From NCBI GenBank assembly GCA_025210475.1, contig JAOARW010000034.1, forward strand, positions 1 to 41,337: a stretch of 41,337 nucleotides of DNA, read 5' to 3'. The DNA is from Carboxylicivirga sp. (GTDB taxonomy: Bacteria > Bacteroidota > Bacteroidia > Bacteroidales > Marinilabiliaceae). The notes beneath the pieces were generated by a model. The model had not been told where the DNA came from and ran no database searches. It saw only the letters and a list, made by a program, of their open reading frames with translations. Below, piece by piece: positions 35,776 through 41,337 of this stretch (within the stretch, counting starts at the first letter, position 1; each line of letters opens with the position of its first letter). Position numbers and translations under genes: made by a program.

Positions 35776-35811
35776 GCCCGACTGTACACTGCAGTTGGGC
35801 TATTTGTTTTT
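35776..35811 (+). terminator. Terminator after helical paralog 1
   Basis: GCCCGACTG (35776-35784) pairs with CAGTTGGGC (35792-35800), one G-T pair, loop TACACTG, followed by the T-rich TATTTGTTTTT. Confidence 0.75.
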
Positions 35812-35884
35812 AAGCCGTAGTACGACATTATACTTCCTCATAAGATTCTTAATTAAAAGAACAAGCTCATTTTTTCAATTCTTA

Positions 35885-36064
35885 GAAACTGTTTAAATTT
35901 TGTTTTTGTGAAACAACGTTCAGCGTAGCTAATTATTTTGAATGAATTAAGTTCTCAGGCAAGGGAAAAATGATGCGAATAGCATCGCTATTTAAAGAAT
36001 TTTTGCAGCAGCATGAGAGGTTAATTCACCAAAATAAACCAAAGGATAAAACTTAAACAGTTTC
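35885..36064. mobile_element. MITE-like element, 180 bp, with terminal inverted repeats and TTA duplications
   Basis: GAAACTGTTTAA at the left end (35885-35896) is perfectly repeated in inverse at the right end (36053-36064), with further weaker matches inward. TTA flanks both ends (35882-35884 and 36065-36067). A three-base TNA duplication with such ends is what some IS5-family subgroups leave. No transposase fits in 180 bp. Inside is a GATGC/GCATC hairpin (around 35973-35987). The assignment to a family is inference. Confidence 0.65.
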
Positions 36065-36067
36065 TTA

Positions 36068-36516
36068 AATGCTGCAATCGCCTTTATTCATCTTTCAATG
36101 GCGATGTCAGTCGATGAGGCCTCCTTGTCATCAATTTCGGAATGATTAATAGTCCTTGTCAATAAAAGTTGCGCTAAATCAACTCTCCTGAACAATATTT
36201 CAATATTCTATTTTATAAATTTATAAAACTAAGGCTATCAGTCCGATTTCTATATATAATCTGTAGTATTCTATAGCCTGATCTAATTAATCTAGAAAGA
36301 TATTAATGAGTTCTGATAAATTAAAATGTTTACCTTTTTAATAAATGTGAATAGCTAAAGTCTAAAATTTAAGAAGCAAATTAAAAAAAGAAAGATGCAA
36401 ATGTAAAAAAGACTTAAAAAAGTTGTAAAATTTAAAAATATTTATAAATCTTTATCCTGCTTATTGTATACAGATGATAATGAGTTAGAATATGATTAAT
36501 CATGAACTAATGACGA
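36068..36516. other. AT-rich intergenic region before helical paralog 2
   Basis: No gene was seen. A perfect 18-bp palindrome, TTTTATAAATTTATAAAA (36211-36228), lies in the middle, and very A-rich sequence follows to about 36450. No convincing promoter box pair was found for the next gene. Confidence 0.45.
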
Positions 36517-37173
36517 ATGCATTATACAAAGAATAGCATATTGACATATCAATCAGGCGTGGAGTTGCTGTTGCGAAATAGTTTGCATAAGGATTCCATA
36601 AAGCAGACGGTGGTTCGTTATGGCTACGATGAGAAAGAATTGAATTACATCTATGGTCTGAATAAGGAACTGACTGATTTGGTAGATGCAAGTGAAGCGG
36701 CGAAGAACCGCAAACGTATCGTTTATCACGATAAGAGTGTGTTGTTGGCACGTATTAAAAAGGATTATATGCGTTACTTAAAGCTGACGCGTATCGCTTT
36801 GGCTGATGATGTAAAGGCGGGTGAAGCATTGATTTTAAATGGAGCCAGGGCGCGAACAATCAATGAATTTGTTCTTCAGATGACTGTGTTTGTGTCTAAC
36901 CTTCTGAAAAATAAAGATTGGCTCAATGCATTGAATGTCTACAGTATCCAAAGGGAGGATATTGAGCAATTAAATGATCGGTTAAAAGAATTGAGTCACC
37001 TGTCGGATAAGTGCCTGGAGGCACAAGGGGAGGTGAGACGTATAACCAGTTTAAAGAAGAAGAAGCTGGTGGATATACAAGGCTATGTGAGTGACTACGT
37101 TAAGGTGGTGCGCATTGCTTTTGAAGAAAAACCAGGACTGCTTGTTAGTTTGGGGATAAAAGCTAAGGGGTAG
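36517..37173 (+). CDS. Helical protein of unknown function, paralog 2
   Basis: A 218-residue all-helical protein without signal peptide or recognised domain. It aligns with paralog 1 over the whole length. The shared ends are DYVKVVRIAFEEKPGLLVSLGI here and DFYAIAKIALEDKPQLLESLGI there, and the half-way segment YMRYLKLTRIALADD corresponds to YTLMRKKIKVAFRKEP. Each protein therefore seems to be a duplicated four-helix unit. The sequence is lysine-rich and cytoplasmic in character. The two copies are now separated by the MITE-like element. Start taken at the ATG at 36517. A TTG 24 bp later is possible. Confidence 0.7.
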   Translation: MHYTKNSILTYQSGVELLLRNSLHKDSIKQTVVRYGYDEKELNYIYGLNKELTDLVDASEAAKNRKRIVYHDKSVLLARIKKDYMRYLKLTRIALADDVKAGEALILNGARARTINEFVLQMTVFVSNLLKNKDWLNALNVYSIQREDIEQLNDRLKELSHLSDKCLEAQGEVRRITSLKKKKLVDIQGYVSDYVKVVRIAFEEKPGLLVSLGIKAKG

Positions 37174-37473
37174 TTGTTGAATATAATTTGAAGTTTAATA
37201 AGTTATAAAATTATTAATGGCACCAGGTGTGGTGTAACATCTATGCAGTATTAACGTACAAATTTTAATTATGCAGAAATGAGCGTTTTCTGTTAACTAC
37301 AAAACTGATGTAACTAGATGGCTATAATATGGTTGTTCGTCAGTGTTTATAGGCTGTTGATAAAAACCTGAAAAGAATTGGGTGCAATAGTCCTGTAGTT
37401 AAGTAATGAAATTATATTTTTAATGCTGTGTAGTGGGTTTCGTGAAGTTGGGGATAGAAATAAACACACGTTT
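37174..37473. other. Intergenic region before the secreted two-gene unit
   Basis: No gene, terminator or clear consensus promoter was seen. The following frame is open from 37423, but its first 17 codons precede the signal peptide and look non-coding. Confidence 0.4.
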
Positions 37474-37881
37474 ATGAAGAGAGTACAATTTGTTAAGAAT
37501 TTGTTTGTAGTCATTATCATGCTTAGTCTAGGTGGTATGACAAGTGTTTTCGCACAAGGCGATGAAATGCATTTACCTTGTTTGAAAAAGGTTTATTTAG
37601 CTAGTGATTCTGAGATTTTACTTGATTGTAAACCAGAGGATAGCAAGTATATTCCTTTTGATCGCTTCACTTGGACCGTTAAAAAGGTGAAAGGTAATGG
37701 GCTCACAGTGGATGAGATAAAAGGATGTATTAAAAAGAAGAGGGGTAGGTTTTATTTACTCCCTGGTGAGATATATAAGAAAATGGGGGATAAGGAAGTT
37801 GCCATCGAGTATTCGCAATACACTAATGATGGGCGAGGGTATAGCATACACTTCCTTATTAAAGTAATCGATAATCAATAA
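37474..37881 (+). CDS. Small exported protein resembling the N-terminal domain of the next gene
   Basis: A 135-residue protein from the ATG at 37474, chosen because it places MKRVQFVKNLF directly before the hydrophobic core of a signal peptide ending VFAQ. An ATG at 37423 is in frame but would add 17 residues in front. The mature part shares a pattern with the N-terminal domain of the giant protein that follows: EILLDC/DLLLNC, then F(T)W(T)V/YFWEV, then F/Y..P and a closing beta-strand. Its stop codon overlaps the next start (TAATG), so the two are probably translated together. Function unknown. It may pair with, or compete for the partners of, the adhesin's N-terminus (inference). Confidence 0.65.
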   Translation: MKRVQFVKNLFVVIIMLSLGGMTSVFAQGDEMHLPCLKKVYLASDSEILLDCKPEDSKYIPFDRFTWTVKKVKGNGLTVDEIKGCIKKKRGRFYLLPGEIYKKMGDKEVAIEYSQYTNDGRGYSIHFLIKVIDNQ

Positions 37882-40800
37882 TGTTAATGTCTAAACAAAC
37901 CAGGAAGATGAAAAGACTTTTACTTAATTGTTTTCTATTGCTTTCGCTTTTCACGTTCAGTAACCAATTGGTTTCTGGACAATCTTGTGTTAATGATAAC
38001 TATTGTGATAATGATACTGATTTATTACTAAACTGTCCGGACGTTCCTACCTGGACGGAGTATTTTTGGGAGGTAACAGAGATTAATGGTACAGGTAATC
38101 CTGGAACAGTTATCCCCGAACTAATCAGAGTTGATGGCACAGATTACTATTTTACTCCCAGTAACGTACCGAATGGTTATATTGGAGTTGAACTTTATGT
38201 GGTTTGTGTAAGAGGTACGCCGACAAATCGTCAGGGGCAGCTTTGGAAAAGTGTACGGGTTCGACAAGCACCAAGTTTATATGATTTATCCGGACCAGCA
38301 GATGTTTGCCAGGGTGAGCCTTTCACGATGCAGTTGGCGAATTCAGCAGGGGTAACGACAACTTACCGTTTGTTCTCTGAAGATTCCGGATCACCTAAAG
38401 GAGTTTCAGGTGGACAAAATGGCGCTATTGATTTCAATTTATCAATTCCTACACCAAATACTTATACATTTTATGTAGTTGCCGACGATGGTTTCTGTTC
38501 ATCTGAAATGCCCGTGGCACGTCCATCAGTTATAGTTAATGAATTGCCAGATCTTGACGCAGGTGCAGATGTAGATATGTGTGCCGGAGATCCTGCTGTT
38601 ACATTAACAGCTACCACTTCAATTGGTGGTGCTACTTTCTTATGGAGTACCGGCGAAACAACACAAAGTATTAATGTAGCACCGGCTGCTACAACAACAT
38701 ATACCGTAACAATAACCAATGCCGCAACGTCCTGTGAAGCAAGTGATGATGTTACTGTTACTGTTAATCCTCTACCGGATGTAGATGCCGGCTTAGATCA
38801 AACGATCTGTTTTGGTGATCCGACTGTTGCATTAACAGCTACAACTTCTGTGGGTGGAGCTACGTACTTGTGGAGTACAGGCGAAACAACTCAGACTATT
38901 AATGTATCGCCTGCCGCTACAACAACGTACACTGTAACTGTAACAAATCCAGCAACCGGATGTGAAGGTGTCGATAATGTTACGGTTAATGTAGATCCTC
39001 TGCCAGATGTGGATGCCGGTTTAGATCAAACGATTTGTTTTGGTGATCCGGCTGTTGCTCTAACAGCAACAACCAGTGTTGGAGGTGCAACATTCTTATG
39101 GAGTACCGGCGAAACAACTCAGACTATTAATGTGTCTCCTGCTGCTACAACTGTTTATACTGTTACTGTAACTAATCCGGCTACAGGTTGTGACGCAAAT
39201 GATAACGTAACTGTTAATGTTAACGACTTGCCCGATGTTAATGCAGGAGCAGATGTTGCGATTTGTGCTGGCGATCCGGCCGTAACATTGACTGCAACAA
39301 CCAGTGTGCCGACAGTGTCGTACTTATGGAGTACAGGCGAAACAACTCAGAGTATTGATGTTGCACCTGCTGCAACAACTACCTATACAGTAACCATTAC
39401 TAACACTGCAACAGGTTGTTCTGATAGTGATGATGTGATTGTTACTGTTAATCCTTTACCAGATGTAGATGCGGGTTTAGATCAAACGATTTGTTTTGGT
39501 GATCCGGCTGTTGCATTAACAGCAACTACCTCAGTTGGTGGAGCTACTTTCTTATGGAGTAGTGGTGAAACCACTCAAACGATAAATGTATCCCCTGCAG
39601 TAACAACGATTTATACTGTTACTGTTACCAATCCAGCTACCGGTTGTGAAGCAAGTGATATTGTTACTGTCAATGTAGATCCTCTGCCAGATGTAGATGC
39701 AGGTTTAGATCAAACCATTTGTTTTGGTGATCCTGCGGTTGCGCTCACAGCGACAACATCAGTGGGGGGTGCCACATTTTTATGGAGTACCGGTGAAACA
39801 ACACAAACCATAAACGTATCACCTGCCGCAACAACGATTTATACTGTTACGGTAACTAATCCAGCTACAGGATGTGAAGCCAGTGATAATGTTACGATTA
39901 ATGTTAATGCCTTACCAGATGTTAATGCAGGCGCAGATGTTGCGATGTGTGCCGGCGATCCTGCTGTAACATTGACTGCCACAACCAGTGTGCCGACAGT
40001 TTCGTATTTATGGAGTACGGGCGAAACAACTCAGAGTATTGATGTTGCACCTGCTGCAACTACAACCTATACAGTTACCATTACTAATACTTCAACAGGA
40101 TGTGAAGATAGTGACGATGTAATTGTTACTGTAAATCCATTACCAGATGTGAATGCTGGTGTAGATCAAACAATTTGTTTGGGAGATCCGGCTGTTGCAT
40201 TAACAGCAACAACATCAGTGGGTGGAGCTACTTTCCTTTGGAGTACTGGTGAAACCACTCAAACTATTAATGTTTCACCTGCAACAACCACAACTTATAG
40301 TGTTACAGTAACAAATCCGGCAACAGGTTGTGAGGCCAATGACGAAGTTATTGTAAACGTTAATAATGTAACTGCTAATATAAGTATTAGTGCGCCGGTT
40401 GTAGGAGGTACAGAAATTTGTGCCGGAACAACCGTTACATTTAATGCTGCAGGAGTTGGAGGTTCAGGAAATTACAATTATGATTTCCACCGCGTGAGAG
40501 GAGCAGCCGATGTGTCAGTTCAAAATTCAACGACGCCAACATATTCCGATGGTGCCTTACAGGATGGAGATATTATTTATGTAGTAGTTACAGATATCAC
40601 CAATACTTGTATTGATCAGTCTGTAAATATTACAATGACTGTAAATGCCAATCCGGTAGTTTCACTAAACATAACAAATCCGGCGAGTGGAAGCTCTACG
40701 GTTTGTACCGGTACTAATGTTGTATTTACGGCATCAGGAACCTATGATAATTATGAGTTTTACCTAAATGGTGTCTCTGTTCAGAGTGGTGCGTCAAACA

Positions 40801-41337
40801 CATATTCTAATAATACCTTATCAACAGGAGATCAGGTTTTTGTTGAAGCAACACAAGGAGCTTGTAGTGGTTCATCTGTTCCTCCTATTGTGATGACTGT
40901 AAATGATTTACCAAGTCCAACTTTAGTCAGTGACCAAGCAGGTAACATTGCTTGTCCAGCTGAGGAAGTAACCTTTACAGCCGGCGGTGGTGATTTATAT
41001 GAATTTTTCGTCGATGGAATTTCTCAGGGAGCTGCTGGTGCGGCAAGTGAGTTTAAATATATTCACCCAACAAATACAGCATATAATGTAACGGTTATAG
41101 TGACTGATGGAAATGGTTGTATTGCAACAAGTACACCTGTTAATATAACTTTTGATCCTGCAACTGCTGGATTGGGAGCTGATAATACTACAATTTGTGC
41201 CGGCGAGGATGTAACCTTTACGGCTACTGGTGGTGTTAGTTATGAATTTTTCGTAGATGGAGCGTCCGTTCAGGGACCTGGTGCTGAAGATGTATATGTA
41301 GCAGCTGGATTAACAGATGGTCAGGTTGTTACGGTTG
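37881..41337 (+). CDS. Giant repetitive secreted adhesin-like protein (partial, 3' end outside window)
   Basis: The frame is open for at least 1152 residues to the right edge. Possible starts are 37881, 37887 and 37908. The last (MKRLLLNCFLLL) is best for the signal peptide, which ends near VSGQ. A unique N-terminal domain (about 36-140) and an Ig-like stretch (about 141-221) precede eight repeats of exactly 76 residues (about 222-829). Each holds (A/L/V)D...C.GDP..(T/L)TATTS, LWS(T/S)GETTQ and T.GCE, with two cysteines per unit. Further Ig/PKD-like domains (CAGTTVTF, CTGTNVVF, CPAEEVTF, CAGEDVTF) continue to the edge. The layout is that of SprB-like gliding or adhesion proteins exported by type IX secretion. 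The sorting domain that would prove it lies outside. Confidence 0.85.
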   Translation, partial: MLMSKQTRKMKRLLLNCFLLLSLFTFSNQLVSGQSCVNDNYCDNDTDLLLNCPDVPTWTEYFWEVTEINGTGNPGTVIPELIRVDGTDYYFTPSNVPNGYIGVELYVVCVRGTPTNRQGQLWKSVRVRQAPSLYDLSGPADVCQGEPFTMQLANSAGVTTTYRLFSEDSGSPKGVSGGQNGAIDFNLSIPTPNTYTFYVVADDGFCSSEMPVARPSVIVNELPDLDAGADVDMCAGDPAVTLTATTSIGGATFLWSTGETTQSINVAPAATTTYTVTITNAATSCEASDDVTVTVNPLPDVDAGLDQTICFGDPTVALTATTSVGGATYLWSTGETTQTINVSPAATTTYTVTVTNPATGCEGVDNVTVNVDPLPDVDAGLDQTICFGDPAVALTATTSVGGATFLWSTGETTQTINVSPAATTVYTVTVTNPATGCDANDNVTVNVNDLPDVNAGADVAICAGDPAVTLTATTSVPTVSYLWSTGETTQSIDVAPAATTTYTVTITNTATGCSDSDDVIVTVNPLPDVDAGLDQTICFGDPAVALTATTSVGGATFLWSSGETTQTINVSPAVTTIYTVTVTNPATGCEASDIVTVNVDPLPDVDAGLDQTICFGDPAVALTATTSVGGATFLWSTGETTQTINVSPAATTIYTVTVTNPATGCEASDNVTINVNALPDVNAGADVAMCAGDPAVTLTATTSVPTVSYLWSTGETTQSIDVAPAATTTYTVTITNTSTGCEDSDDVIVTVNPLPDVNAGVDQTICLGDPAVALTATTSVGGATFLWSTGETTQTINVSPATTTTYSVTVTNPATGCEANDEVIVNVNNVTANISISAPVVGGTEICAGTTVTFNAAGVGGSGNYNYDFHRVRGAADVSVQNSTTPTYSDGALQDGDIIYVVVTDITNTCIDQSVNITMTVNANPVVSLNITNPASGSSTVCTGTNVVFTASGTYDNYEFYLNGVSVQSGASNTYSNNTLSTGDQVFVEATQGACSGSSVPPIVMTVNDLPSPTLVSDQAGNIACPAEEVTFTAGGGDLYEFFVDGISQGAAGAASEFKYIHPTNTAYNVTVIVTDGNGCIATSTPVNITFDPATAGLGADNTTICAGEDVTFTATGGVSYEFFVDGASVQGPGAEDVYVAAGLTDGQVVTV
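38544..40367 (+). repeat. Eight tandem 228-bp repeats inside the adhesin gene
   Basis: Units begin with LPD codons at 38544, 38772, 39000, 39228, 39456, 39684, 39912 and 40140, exactly 228 bp apart without an insertion or deletion. Units 1, 4 and 7 share GADV and TVTITN, while units 2, 3, 5, 6 and 8 share DQTIC and VTVTN. The pattern is therefore a three-unit super-repeat of 684 bp. Many differences between units are silent. Confidence 0.95.

Noticed and set aside
38500..38545. Suspected frameshift before the first adhesin repeat
   Set aside because: On re-reading, the frame from 37881 runs through this point without a break. All eight repeat units start in the same frame.
38471..38719. Minus-strand frame inside the adhesin gene
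   Set aside because: It lies wholly inside the repeat-bearing coding frame, and its hydrophobic make-up follows from the opposite strand.
38544..40367. CRISPR-like periodic array
   Set aside because: The period of 228 bp is in frame, translates to conserved beta-domains and has no unique spacers.

Overview
The window looks like a chromosomal segment of a Bacteroidota bacterium, probably of the Marinilabiliales/Bacteroidales type. The order-level placement is inference from gene content, not a search. The evidence is an AT-rich sequence, a SusC/SusD pair run by an ECF sigma factor and a FecR anti-sigma factor, a complete moxR-batABCDE operon, promoters of the TTTG-N19-TAnnTTTG type, weak Shine-Dalgarno signals, and a large repetitive surface protein of the kind exported by type IX secretion.

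Layout. 1-137 is the 3' end of a group II intron (domains V and VI). It sits 41 nt upstream of a Cache-PAS-CBS-DUF294 sensor protein (179-2683), which is followed by a DUF3360 membrane transporter (3115-4566). 4689-11840 (minus strand) is an ECF sigma / FecR / SusC (with STN domain) / SusD nutrient-uptake locus. 12151-13104 is a CPBP membrane protease. 13267-16342 (minus) is a DUF4097 protein, an OmpR-type response regulator and its histidine kinase. Divergent from these, at 16524-17480, is an exported protein whose promoter region carries four phased TTAAC repeats. 17894-26596 (minus) is the aerotolerance-type operon moxR, DUF58, a DUF4381-like gene, batA, batB, batC, batD, batE. 26914-28080 holds a PHP-type histidinol phosphatase and a BFD-like iron-sulfur protein. 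28113-31598 (minus) is a 14-blade propeller histidine kinase. 32151-33371 is queA, and 33457-34470 is a DUF2027-Smr protein.

The right-hand 7 kb is accessory in character. It contains a highly structured intergenic element (34475-34675), two paralogous helical proteins of unknown function (the first apparently frameshifted at its start), a 180-bp MITE-like element with TTA target duplications between them, and a two-gene secreted unit. That unit is a small protein resembling the N-terminal domain of the next gene, followed by a giant adhesin-like protein with eight exact 228-bp repeats that runs off the right end.

The best candidates for new biology are the phased TTAAC regulatory array, the Cache-PAS-CBS-DUF294 fusion beside a DUF3360 transporter, the paired hairpins with identical loops in the susC leader, the structured element after the Smr gene, and the helical paralog pair. 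No RNA gene other than the intron end, no CRISPR array and no intact transposase were seen.
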